Source: Methylotenera_A sp031429035 (lineage in GTDB: Bacteria > Pseudomonadota > Gammaproteobacteria > Burkholderiales > Methylophilaceae). From it: a stretch of 15,641 nt of DNA. The translations under genes and the position numbers were made by a program. The notes below the pieces were generated by a model. The model was not told the origin of the DNA. It made no database searches and worked only from the letters and a program-made list of their open reading frames with translations. The DNA lies in NCBI GenBank assembly GCA_031429035.1, contig JANOYU010000019.1, positions 1 through 15,641 of the forward strand, read 5' to 3'. Below, piece after piece: positions 1-6,721 of this stretch (its first letter is position 1; each line of letters starts with the position of its first letter).

Positions 1-396
1 AATGATGTGCGCGCCTAATTTAGCCACTTCGCGTGTACGTGCTTCTTTATCAGCAACGTTGATCAAGTCAACTTGTGCTTTTTTGCCGTATTTGTTAGCA
101 ACATCGATAATGCCTTTAATTGTACCAATATCAGCACAACCCAAAACTGTACAGATATCTGCACCCGCTTTGTAGAAAGGCTCAGCTTCGTAAAAACCAG
201 CATCCATTGTTTTCAAATCAACTAAAATTTTGTTGTTTGGAAATTTTGCACGTAAAGTTTCAAGCATTTTAATGCCGTTGTGTTTAATGCATGGTGTGCC
301 GATTTCTAAGATATCTACGTGTGGTGCAACTGCTGTTGCTAATGCAACGGTTGCGTCAAAATCTAATGAATCTAATGCCATTTGGGTATGAGCCAT
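1..396 (-). CDS. hps: 3-hexulose-6-phosphate synthase, 5' part (runs off left edge)
   Basis: This enzyme condenses formaldehyde with ribulose 5-phosphate to hexulose 6-phosphate, the entry step of the RuMP cycle in the cytoplasm. Translating 396 down to 1 gives 132 open codons starting MAHTQMALDSLDFDA. They include the D-x-K-x-x-D motif (DLKTMD, residues 60-65) of the orotidine decarboxylase/HPS superfamily, a family-typical EIGTPCIKHNG stretch near 31-41 and DAGFYEAEPFYKAGADICTV after the motif. Family members are about 210 residues, so roughly the last 77 lie outside the window. The ATG at 396 is preceded by GGAG at 404-407 (minus strand), about 7 nt away. Its upstream neighbour tal is also a RuMP-cycle enzyme. 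A strong promoter candidate lies about 190 nt upstream, so hps is probably transcribed independently. Identification is from motif and sequence recall and is very secure. Confidence 0.96.
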   Translation of the reverse strand, partial: MAHTQMALDSLDFDATVALATAVAPHVDILEIGTPCIKHNGIKMLETLRAKFPNNKILVDLKTMDAGFYEAEPFYKAGADICTVLGCADIGTIKGIIDVANKYGKKAQVDLINVADKEARTREVAKLGAHII

Positions 397-594
397 GATG
401 AATCTCCAATGTAAAAATTTTTATTAAGATGAATATTTAAAACTTGCAAAACTTAAAGTATTAAATTAATTTATATTTGCAACCAATTGAATGGTAACAA
501 TATTTTACTGCTAACTAACAACTAAAATCATCCGCTAACAGCGCCAGCAACAAGGCTGTTATTGGCTTATAGCGTTTTTAAAGCTGAGCCCAGT

Positions 595-623
595 ATATTA
601 AGTGCCAAGCTTGATGTTGTCAA
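595..623 (-). promoter_or_regulatory. Predicted sigma-70 promoter of hps
   Basis: On the minus strand a perfect -35 TTGACA (618-623) is followed after exactly 17 nt by TAATAT (595-600), which runs into an overlapping TATACT (593-598, 19-nt spacing). Transcription would start near 587, leaving a leader of about 190 nt before the hps ATG. The first two bases of the -35 box overlap one arm of the inverted repeat at 622-687, so a factor binding that repeat would touch the promoter. No other candidate in this gap has comparable -35 and spacing. Confidence 0.55.
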
Positions 624-687
624 TGTTAAACCGTAATTATTACAATTTGATTACTTTTTGAAAGCTCAAACATTACGGCTTAACATT
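622..687. repeat. Imperfect 16-bp inverted repeat upstream of hps promoter
   Basis: Arms AATGTTAAACCGTAAT (622-637) and ATTACGGCTTAACATT (672-687) pair at 15 of 16 positions with a 34-nt spacer. Inside the spacer TTTGA (646-650) and TCAAA (666-670) can add a second short stem. On the tal-to-hps transcript no U-run follows the stem, so it is not a classical terminator. One arm abuts the hps -35 box. It could be an operator, an RNA structure at the tal 3' end, or a small mobile palindrome. Confidence 0.6.
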
Positions 688-739
688 TAACAATAAAGGC
701 TAAACATGACATCTGCTAGGTTTGCAGCGGTTTTTATAA

Positions 740-804
740 CTTAGCAGAACTATCTTTTATATTACAGCTTCGCTGAACTGTCTTTTAAATTACAGCTTAG
801 CAGC
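740..804. repeat. 28-bp imperfect tandem duplication spanning the tal stop codon
   Basis: Unit 1 (740-767) and unit 2 (768-795) are each 28 bp and agree at 24 positions. A third partial unit (796-804) is the tal coding end. Read on the minus strand, the last tal codons (GCTAAGCTG then TAA) are echoed as AGCGAAGCTGTAA and GCTAAGTTATAA further downstream. Gene end plus stop codon has therefore been copied twice by slippage or unequal exchange and has since diverged. Only the first copy is translated. Confidence 0.7.
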
Positions 805-1740
805 TAATGCCACCTCAAGTTTGTTTTGATCTGCCACAAAACCACGAATGCCTTCAGACAATTTTTCAATTGCCATGGCATCTTGGTTTAATTCAAAACG
901 GAATTCAGCTTCTGTCATTTTAGCTGGTGGCGTTGCTGTTTTACCGCCGTCATTTAACACGCGGGTTAATGTGCCTTCAGTTGCGGCTAAATCTTGCAAC
1001 AAATTAGGTGATACGGTTAAACGATCGCAACCTGCAAGCGCAATTAGCTCGCCCACGTTACGGAAGCTAGCGCCCATCACCACTGTTTTATAGCCGTGTG
1101 CTTTGTAATATGCATAAATTGCGCGCACTGAAACCACACCTGGGTCAGTTTCTTGCGTGTAAGTTTCGCCCGTTTTGGCTTTATACCAATCTAAAATACG
1201 GCCTACAAATGGTGAGATTAGAAAAACGCCAGCTTCAGCACAAGCGCGCGCTTGGCCGAAACCAAATAGCAATGTTAAATTACATTGAATGCCTTCTTTT
1301 TCTAAGATTTCGCCCGCTTTAATGCCTTCCCAGGTTGATGCTAATTTAATTAACACGCGGTCTTTGCCAATGCCAGAATCTGCATATAGTGCAATTAATT
1401 TGCGGCCTTTGGCCACCATTGCGTCTAGGTTAAAAGATAAGCGCGCATCCACTTCAGTTGAAATGCGGCCTGGCACTACTTTAGTGATTTCTGCGCCAAT
1501 TAATACCGCTAATTTATCAGCCGCGTTGTCAATTTGTGCTTCTTTGCTGCCGCCTTGGGCTTTGGCATAAGCAATTGCATCCTCAATCAAATGGGCGTAT
1601 TGCGGTAAAGTACTGGCTTTTAATACTAATGATGGGTTGGTAGTCGCATCCACTGGTTTAACGCTTTTAATCGCTTCTACATCGCCTGTATCGGCCACGA
1701 TTGTGGTCATGCTTTTAAGTTGGTCTAATAAATTTGCCAT
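790..1740 (-). CDS. tal: Transaldolase (TalB type)
   Basis: Transaldolase moves a dihydroxyacetone unit between sugar phosphates (sedoheptulose 7-phosphate + glyceraldehyde 3-phosphate to erythrose 4-phosphate + fructose 6-phosphate). In a methylotroph it serves the regeneration half of the RuMP cycle. The 316-residue product has the full length of the TalB subfamily and its landmarks: DATTNPSL at 31-38, D17, E96 in STEVDAR, and the Schiff-base lysine K132 in RVLIKLASTWEG. These positions equal the E. coli TalB numbering. The ATG at 1740 has a strong Shine-Dalgarno AGGAG about 6 nt upstream (1747-1751). It lies 96 bp after the CitG-like gene with its own -10 candidate, so it may be both read through from the C1 operon and independently transcribed. 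The 3' end carries a tandem duplication. Confidence 0.98.
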   Translation of the reverse strand: MANLLDQLKSMTTIVADTGDVEAIKSVKPVDATTNPSLVLKASTLPQYAHLIEDAIAYAKAQGGSKEAQIDNAADKLAVLIGAEITKVVPGRISTEVDARLSFNLDAMVAKGRKLIALYADSGIGKDRVLIKLASTWEGIKAGEILEKEGIQCNLTLLFGFGQARACAEAGVFLISPFVGRILDWYKAKTGETYTQETDPGVVSVRAIYAYYKAHGYKTVVMGASFRNVGELIALAGCDRLTVSPNLLQDLAATEGTLTRVLNDGGKTATPPAKMTEAEFRFELNQDAMAIEKLSEGIRGFVADQNKLEVALAAKL

Positions 1741-1802
1741 GGTTTTCTCCTAAAGTTGCTATTTAAAATCTAATGAAAGTCTTATATAAAATCTAGCCGA
1801 AG

Positions 1803-1808
1803 ATTATA
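1803..1808 (-). promoter_or_regulatory. Possible -10 box for tal
   Basis: A perfect TATAAT reads on the minus strand at 1803-1808, in the 96-bp gap upstream of tal, giving a leader of about 55 nt. No good -35 hexamer is present at 16-18 nt (only AT-rich sequence), so the call rests on the -10 box alone. Confidence 0.35.
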
Positions 1809-1836
1809 TCTTAAAAACCTTACTTTAAAATATAGC

Positions 1837-2664
1837 TTAAATAATTGCATGCAAAAACAAGCTGGCTACCGTTAAATCGGCACTAGAGCCAGGGTTTAGG
1901 CCTTGTTTTTTAAGTGCCGCATCAAACGTTAATAATTGGCTTTGATAATTTTTTGGGTTAAATGCTTGGCTAAATTCTGCCGCATGTTCGGCTGCTTGGT
2001 TTTGCACCAATTTGGCAATGGTTTCGTTGTGTTTTCGCGCAATATGGCTATCTAAAAAGCTACTCATGTAATGCAAATGTAGCGCGGTGGCTGCCCAAGC
2101 AGGTTTTTGCCATTGGTTAAGCGCTTTTTGGTAAACCACCACACCGTCAAATACATCGGCAAAGTTATTGCAGTATTGGCGCGCTATGCTGTCAAAATCT
2201 GCGGCTTGTTGCATGGCAACTTGTATAGTGCAATCGGCGGGGGCTTGTACATCGTGCGTATTACTGCTGCCCAAACCTGCGGGGTTAGCGAGACGAATTG
2301 CCGCAAAACAAGCTTCTGCATCTTCAATACTCGTGCTACCAAGCACCGCATGGATATTGGCTTGCAGGCCAGTGCCATTTATTAATAATTTAGCTTGGAT
2401 TAAGGGTGCGCACAATAAAATCATGCCTAAGTTGGTATTCATATGTACTGCGCTTTGCGTAGCTTGCACGCTGTGCAAAATGCGCTCGCCTAAGCTTAAA
2501 TTTGGCAGCGCAATCACTTCGCTAACCGCATCTGCGCTTTTAATAAAGTCTTGCACCGTCATGCCGTGGCCGTCAGCAAAAATATGTACATTACCTGGCT
2601 TTAATGCCTCCAGCTCCGCCATACAAGCGGCTTTGAAGACATTGGCTAAATTTAAGTTAGTCAT
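1837..2664 (-). CDS. CitG-like (triphosphoribosyl-dephospho-CoA synthase family) protein, H4MPT cluster Orf5 type
   Basis: The 275-residue product belongs to the CitG/MdcB family, whose founders join ATP and dephospho-CoA to form triphosphoribosyl-dephospho-CoA. Visible landmarks are ALEALKPGNVH near 17-27, HMNTNLGMILLCAPL near 74-88, NPAGLGSSNTHDV in the middle and GLNPGSSADLTVASLF near the C-terminus (255-270). No citrate or malonate lyase genes are nearby, so a CoA-type role is unlikely. In methylotrophs a paralogue (Orf5) is regularly linked to mch and is thought to act in H4MPT or methylofuran biosynthesis, but its reaction is not known to me. The start lies 10 bp after the RimK-like gene, with no strong Shine-Dalgarno, suggesting translational coupling. 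Family is secure; function is inferred from context. Confidence 0.85.
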   Translation of the reverse strand: MTNLNLANVFKAACMAELEALKPGNVHIFADGHGMTVQDFIKSADAVSEVIALPNLSLGERILHSVQATQSAVHMNTNLGMILLCAPLIQAKLLINGTGLQANIHAVLGSTSIEDAEACFAAIRLANPAGLGSSNTHDVQAPADCTIQVAMQQAADFDSIARQYCNNFADVFDGVVVYQKALNQWQKPAWAATALHLHYMSSFLDSHIARKHNETIAKLVQNQAAEHAAEFSQAFNPKNYQSQLLTFDAALKKQGLNPGSSADLTVASLFLHAII

Positions 2665-2674
2665 GGTTTTTAAG

Positions 2675-3574
2675 TTATTCCATTTTGCTCAAAAAATCAT
2701 CCACCAAAACTTGTGCAATATTGGTTTCCGTTACACTTTGCAAACCACGCCAAGCGGGGATGCTATTGACTTCCAATACAAATAATTTTCCATTTTTATC
2801 GCGAATTACATCCACGCCACAATAGCTGATATCAAGCAGCAGAGAGGCTTGCAGGGCAATGGTTAAAACATCTGTTTCTGCACTTTTTTCCATTATGTTT
2901 TCACATGTTGCGCCTTGTGCTACGTTATGTAGCCAAGTTTCACCTGCGCGCTGCATAGCGGCAACCACATGATAATTAACAATAAATACGCGGTAATCGT
3001 GTTTGGCTTCAATCAACTGCTGCATATAAAATACGCCATCTACAAAAGTATCCATCGGTAGTGGCAGCTTGTCTTTATTCACTAGCCTCACGCCCTGCCC
3101 TTGCGATCCAAATAGCGGCTTAATCACCAACTGTTCTTGTTTTGCGATAATTTCGTGTGCCATAATTTGATGCGCAAAAGCGCGCGATTCACATACCCAA
3201 GTTTTAGGCGTTGCAATACCATCTTGCTGCAGCAAAAAACTGGTCATAGCTTTATCTACCGTACGCTCAATCGCTTTGCCTTCGTTGTAAACAATCACAC
3301 CGAGCATTTTAAGTATGTGCAAAATATTTAAACGCGTAGTGATTTGCTGCAAAGTGCCGCCAGCAATACCGCGCACAAATACGGCTTTTGGTAACTGGTT
3401 AAATTGTGGAATATTGATGCTGGGGTTTTCAGCCGATAAGTTGATTATGCAATCTTGCAACGATATAAAAATCGCCTCAACGCCGCGTGCCGCAAAAGCT
3501 TCTTGCAATTGTGCGCCGTGCCAGCCGCCTTGCGTTTGGGGTTCGTCGGTGAAAATAATTATTTGCACATTCAA
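2675..3574 (-). CDS. RimK/MptN-like ATP-grasp ligase, H4MPT cluster Orf7 type, TTG start
   Basis: A 299-residue ATP-grasp enzyme, the fold that joins an amine to an acylphosphate, often adding glutamate. Landmarks are the N-terminal strand VQIIIFTDEP (3-12), the glycine-rich ATP loop VIKPLFGSQGQG (150-161, K152), D255 in GVDVIRD, and the Mg-binding LEVNSIPAWRGL (267-278, E268 and N270), close to the LEVNSSPG signature of RimK. Archaeal relatives include MptN, which glutamylates H4MPT. A glutamate ligase for H4MPT or the methylofuran side chain is therefore plausible but unproved. The reading frame has a stop upstream inside the palindromic repeat and no ATG before the core fold. The start must be TTG (3574) or GTG (3568), and the GAGGGG at 3581-3586 favours TTG. 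It is followed 10 bp later by the CitG-like gene. Confidence 0.88.
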   Translation of the reverse strand: MNVQIIIFTDEPQTQGGWHGAQLQEAFAARGVEAIFISLQDCIINLSAENPSINIPQFNQLPKAVFVRGIAGGTLQQITTRLNILHILKMLGVIVYNEGKAIERTVDKAMTSFLLQQDGIATPKTWVCESRAFAHQIMAHEIIAKQEQLVIKPLFGSQGQGVRLVNKDKLPLPMDTFVDGVFYMQQLIEAKHDYRVFIVNYHVVAAMQRAGETWLHNVAQGATCENIMEKSAETDVLTIALQASLLLDISYCGVDVIRDKNGKLFVLEVNSIPAWRGLQSVTETNIAQVLVDDFLSKME

Positions 3575-3586
3575 ACGCAGCCCCTC
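3575..3586 (-). promoter_or_regulatory. Ribosome binding site supplied by the palindromic repeat
   Basis: Minus-strand GAGGGG (3581-3586) lies 6 nt before the TTG at 3574 and 12 nt before the alternative GTG at 3568. It is part of the left arm of the inverted repeat (GGGTGAGGGG), so if that arm pairs with its partner in mRNA the site would be hidden. This spacing decides the start chosen for the RimK-like gene. Confidence 0.5.
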
Positions 3587-3690
3587 ACCCCAACCCTCTC
3601 CCGCAGGCGGTAGAGGGGGCTAAACCGCCGCATGCTTAACAACCCTCTCCCGCTAGCGGGAGAGGGTGCGCGACAGCGTGGGTGAGGGGC
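3580..3690. repeat. GC-rich composite palindromic repeat (REP/MITE-like) between mch and RimK-like gene
   Basis: Outer arms GCCCCTCACCC (3580-3590) and GGGTGAGGGGC (3680-3690) are exact reverse complements. Between them lie an imperfect hairpin (CCCTCT at 3594-3599 with AGAGGG at 3612-3617) and a perfect 24-bp palindrome (3643-3666; halves CCCTCTCCCGCT and AGCGGGAGAGGG). The 14-mer CAACCCTCTCCCGC occurs at 3591-3604 and again at 3640-3653, so the element looks composite. It resembles a palindromic repeat scattered in many proteobacterial genomes, whose translation gives spurious peptides of the type SPQPSPAGGRG, as one frame does here. Its base composition is sharply unlike its surroundings. 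Confidence 0.85.
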
Positions 3691-3701
3691 GCGTGTCATA
3701 T

Positions 3702-4688
3702 TTATGCTTCAAATGACTCATTCAATAAATCTTCATTTATCATACCGGCGACAAAATGATTGCCTGTTGCAATATTGTTTATATTGACCATGGCGGGCGA
3801 AAATAACAGTGGGTCAATTTGATAAAAATCCATGTTCACAGCTTTAAAAATCTCCGCAAACGGCTTGCCATAATCTTTTGAGGTATTGCTTGGCAATTCA
3901 TGCGCTAATTTTTCAGCCTCGGTATCGCTGCAATTTACTGTTAATTGCACAAAGCCGCCAAATAAAATGGCGTCATTGCTGCGCCCCATTGCGGTTAAAA
4001 AGTTGGGGGAAATCGGCGGTAAAGGCGCGCTGCCAAGGCCTTCAATAACTTTGTTTAGCGGAAAATGTAGTGTGTGCAATTTATGCAGCGCCACCTCTAA
4101 ACAGCGCGCCACTACTTGTGTGGCGCCAGCAAGACTTGTTGTTGGCGTTAAAATAAAAGTCAGGTTATCAGGTTTAATATTGGTGTCACGCGCGACTTTT
4201 TCGATAATTTCAGTCGGTGGTATTTTGTCGGTTTCTAACACCAAAACAGTTTTTTCGGCATTATCTTTGTAGGCTAGCTCTTTAAATAATGCTTCACGCT
4301 GGGCAATGGCTCTTGCTGGGCCAGAACCTAGCGAAAAAAACTTGTCTTGCTTATTTTCACTAGCCAAGCTCCAACCCGCGTACTGGCTGCCAAGGCAGGC
4401 CAATACTGGGCTTTGTGAATAGGCGCTGATAATGGTTTGGTGCTGCGCAAAGGCCGCGCTTTGCTTTAGCATCACTCGCCCCAAACCGCCCATGCAAATC
4501 TCTGCAATTCTGCGCCCCGCTTCAATGCTGCCAGCTGCTTGAATGCCTGCATCGATAATTGTGGCGCCTGTTTCATGTTGCAAAATATTAATTTTTAGCG
4601 CGCTTGCGTCGTTTATTAACGCTTCAAGTAACGGCTGGCTTAGTAAGTTAACGCTAGGCGCATGGATACTGGGTTGCAGGGCAGTCAT
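3702..4688 (-). CDS. mch: N5,N10-methenyltetrahydromethanopterin cyclohydrolase
   Basis: Mch hydrolyses methenyl-H4MPT to N5-formyl-H4MPT, the middle step of cytoplasmic formaldehyde oxidation to formate, after MtdB and before the formyltransferase/hydrolase complex. The 328-residue product has the expected length and the conserved N-terminal block ETGATIIDAGIQAAGSIEAG (39-58) followed by GRRIAEICMGGLGRV. The later SQYAGW, LGSGPARA and GLGSAPLPPISPNF segments are also typical. The ATG at 4688 lies 30 bp after the OrfY-type gene with no clear Shine-Dalgarno. After its stop comes a 127-bp gap holding the GC-rich palindromic repeat, then the RimK-like gene. The mch-orf7-orf5 neighbourhood is characteristic of H4MPT-using methylotrophs. 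The partner genes fae and fhcABCD are not in this window. Confidence 0.97.
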   Translation of the reverse strand: MTALQPSIHAPSVNLLSQPLLEALINDASALKINILQHETGATIIDAGIQAAGSIEAGRRIAEICMGGLGRVMLKQSAAFAQHQTIISAYSQSPVLACLGSQYAGWSLASENKQDKFFSLGSGPARAIAQREALFKELAYKDNAEKTVLVLETDKIPPTEIIEKVARDTNIKPDNLTFILTPTTSLAGATQVVARCLEVALHKLHTLHFPLNKVIEGLGSAPLPPISPNFLTAMGRSNDAILFGGFVQLTVNCSDTEAEKLAHELPSNTSKDYGKPFAEIFKAVNMDFYQIDPLLFSPAMVNINNIATGNHFVAGMINEDLLNESFEA

Positions 4689-4718
4689 TTAATTAACACT
4701 TTTAAATAATTTTTATTA

Positions 4719-5813
4719 TCATAATTCATTTGTGCGTTGGATGAGCTTTTTGCGTGCCAATTTTGCTGTGCGCGCACTCGCCAGCACACTGCAAATAGGC
4801 GCGCCTGCGGCAATTTCGCTGCAAGGCTGCGGAATATCGCACACCCAATCTGGCCAATCCATCTCGGCTGGCACCTGCGCGGTTTTGTTGGCATACACCA
4901 CTTGCATGGCGCGCGATGTTTTATCGACAATTGGCCAATCAACTGCCTGACCCAAACAAGCTTGCACATGCGCCGCAAATAAATTACCTTTTTTAGCCGA
5001 ATATAATTGCAGACTGGCAGATAATCGCGGGTTAATTTCTAGCAGCGCTATTTCATTATCATGCAACATAAAATCTAAACTATTAATGCCGCGCAAACCA
5101 AAATGCTGGGTTATTTTTTGCACATAGTTATCAATAGCTATAGCGACTGCATCTGGCAACTGGGCATGGCTAACAGCGCCGCCAAAGCGATATGGCTGAC
5201 TCGGCGTAGGCGCGCACCATTGCTGATGAAACCCTATTACTTGCGCATGGATGCCGTCGGCCAAAAACAAGCAGCCGTGAGGTTCGCCAGCACATTGTTG
5301 TTGATAATAAACAGGTAATTTTTCTGCTAAATCAAGCGGCAAAGCAGGCTTAATATGCGCACCGCCGCTGCCACCGATTTGCTTTTGCAACCAAGCTAAA
5401 CTATTGCTAGGTCGTGATAATTGCGTGGCGGGATGTGGTGCGCCAATACTATCTAAATATTCAAAAAAAACAGTTGGATTTTTGACAGATTTTATGACAT
5501 TTGATGTATTAAAAATGGCTGGAATTTCTTTTAAAGCTAACGTTTCAAGCAGCTCTGGCGCTGCCTCAAAGCCCGCACCAATACTCGTTCCCAGCACATC
5601 AGTGTAATCAATTTTGGCGAACACAGTATTAAATGATTCTGCTTCAAAATGGCCATTGTGCACAGCTACTTTAAGCGTTTGCAAAGCCAATTTTTGCGTA
5701 TCAATATCGCAAAAGGCATCAATCGCAATCACGTCAAAGCCTGCATCCACAGCGGCCTGCACATAAGCGCGGCAGCTAATTGCCGCAATAATGATGCGCG
5801 GTTTTGCCAACAT
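4719..5813 (-). CDS. ATP-grasp ligase, OrfY type (MfnD-like, H4MPT/methylofuran cluster)
   Basis: A 364-residue ATP-grasp protein different from the RimK-like one. It has a Rossmann-like start RIIIAAISCRAYVQAAVDAGFDV (6-28), a glycine-rich loop GGSGGAHIKP (147-156), GINSLDFML with D247, and the metal-binding EINPRLSAS (259-267). OrfY proteins are a standing member of methylotroph H4MPT clusters. As I recall they resemble archaeal MfnD, the tyramine-glutamate ligase of methanofuran synthesis, which would point to methylofuran rather than H4MPT itself. That assignment is inference. Its ATG follows the mtdB stop directly (TAAATG), so the two are very probably translationally coupled, and mch follows after 30 bp. 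Family membership is clear; substrate is uncertain. Confidence 0.85.
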   Translation of the reverse strand: MLAKPRIIIAAISCRAYVQAAVDAGFDVIAIDAFCDIDTQKLALQTLKVAVHNGHFEAESFNTVFAKIDYTDVLGTSIGAGFEAAPELLETLALKEIPAIFNTSNVIKSVKNPTVFFEYLDSIGAPHPATQLSRPSNSLAWLQKQIGGSGGAHIKPALPLDLAEKLPVYYQQQCAGEPHGCLFLADGIHAQVIGFHQQWCAPTPSQPYRFGGAVSHAQLPDAVAIAIDNYVQKITQHFGLRGINSLDFMLHDNEIALLEINPRLSASLQLYSAKKGNLFAAHVQACLGQAVDWPIVDKTSRAMQVVYANKTAQVPAEMDWPDWVCDIPQPCSEIAAGAPICSVLASARTAKLARKKLIQRTNEL

Positions 5814-6689
5814 TTACTGCAACAAGCTGCGTGCCGTTTCAAACGCATGGTTATGCGCCAAATGCACAGGTTTTTCCGCGTCAATCAAGCTTTTTAGCAT
5901 GTGATGCTGCGTTTGATATTTTAGCTGGCCAATACTCAGCGCGCCAAAACCTACCATGCCATTGCCTAATTGTTCACCATCCGCCATCACGCTGATGCCA
6001 TCTATGCCAAGCGGCGCGACGGCGTTTACATCGGCCAGTACTTTTAGCATTAGCGAGCTTTCAAAATGCGTTTTTTGTAAAATTTGCACGCCTGCTGGCC
6101 CCGCGCACAACGCAACATCCGCTTTATATAAAGCAGCGTTTTTGGCGGCATCGTTGCTGGCATCTACCGCCTGCAAAGTCACGCCAAATTGTTGATACAT
6201 TTTATCGCAATAGCTTTGCATATTGGCCACGTTGCGATGCGCTGCCATCTGCACCTTTGCACCCTGTTTGGCTGCTATTAAAGCTGCGGTGCTGCCCACT
6301 GCGCCTGCACCAAAAATCATTACTGTTTGATTGCTTAACGTGTTAACCACTTTTTCTACTTTTGCCAACATAGCAGCAGCGGTGGTAAATGCGCCAGATG
6401 GATCAGCCATGGTAGACATTTCAAACGGTGCAAACATAGCGGTTTTTGCAGCACCTTGCATATCTAGCGCCAGCTTAATATCGCGCCCACCAAAAAATAT
6501 GGCCTCACGTTTTACGCCACTTGCGCTGCGCGAAAACATGGCATCTTGCGTCAGCGCTTCTACCTCAGCCAGCTCAATATTGGTATACGGCATAATCTGC
6601 TCAAAACCAGCGTCATAGGCCATGTTCACGTCAAACGGACTGGCGTTTTTAGCAGTGGTGATAAGATGTAATATCGAGACTTTTTCCAT
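5814..6689 (-). CDS. mtdB: NAD(P)-dependent methylene-tetrahydromethanopterin dehydrogenase
   Basis: MtdB oxidises methylene-H4MPT to methenyl-H4MPT with NAD+ or NADP+, the step just before Mch. The 291-residue product matches the usual length of about 290-300. It shows the N-terminal substrate domain with DVNMAYDAGF (20-29), MPYTN (33-37), FFGGRDIKLALDM (65-77) and MADPSGAFTTAAAM (94-107). The nucleotide-binding loop is GAGAVGS (127-133) and the second strand ends in AAHR (149-152), whose Arg would suit NADPH. I prefer MtdB over MtdA because of the H4MPT gene context and these motifs. The ATG at 6689 has an AAGAAAAG stretch upstream. It lies 32 bp after the beta-RFAP synthase gene and abuts the OrfY-type gene. 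Confidence 0.93.
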   Translation of the reverse strand: MEKVSILHLITTAKNASPFDVNMAYDAGFEQIMPYTNIELAEVEALTQDAMFSRSASGVKREAIFFGGRDIKLALDMQGAAKTAMFAPFEMSTMADPSGAFTTAAAMLAKVEKVVNTLSNQTVMIFGAGAVGSTAALIAAKQGAKVQMAAHRNVANMQSYCDKMYQQFGVTLQAVDASNDAAKNAALYKADVALCAGPAGVQILQKTHFESSLMLKVLADVNAVAPLGIDGISVMADGEQLGNGMVGFGALSIGQLKYQTQHHMLKSLIDAEKPVHLAHNHAFETARSLLQ

Positions 6690-6721
6690 TAACTTTTCTT
6701 TAACCTTCTCATTAACTTAAG

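Larger units (their letters stand above)
397..789. other. 393-bp hps-tal intergenic region with long hps leader
   Basis: No credible coding sequence is seen here. The stretch is AT-rich and holds, reading toward hps, the tal 3' tandem repeat (740-804), a long inverted repeat (622-687), a near-consensus sigma-70 promoter (595-623) and then about 190 nt of predicted 5' untranslated leader. The leader has a weak hairpin (AACAGC at 537-542 with GCTGTT at 555-560) and repeated GTTAGC words on the minus strand around 510-540. No known riboswitch class was recognised. Confidence 0.6.

Noticed and set aside
622..687. Inverted repeat as a Rho-independent terminator of tal
   Set aside because: The stem is AT-rich, the loop long, and no U-run follows on the minus-strand transcript.
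2168..2785. 205-residue open frame on the plus strand opposite the CitG-like and RimK-like genes
   Set aside because: It lies antisense to two clearly conserved genes, has no recognisable motif and has an odd Cys/Ala/Ser-rich composition typical of antisense frames.
3315..3623. Plus-strand frame ending SPSPQPSPAGGRGG
   Set aside because: The proline-rich tail is a translation of the GC-rich palindromic repeat and the rest is antisense to the RimK-like gene; such peptides are known annotation artefacts.
3580..3690. CRISPR-like array because of repeated CAACCCTCTCCCGC units
   Set aside because: There are only two copies, no regular spacers and strong self-complementarity; it is a palindromic intergenic repeat.
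4685..4978. 97-residue frame on the minus strand overlapping the end of the OrfY-type gene
   Set aside because: It is out of frame within the ATP-grasp coding region, rich in Arg, Trp and Cys, and has no family resemblance.
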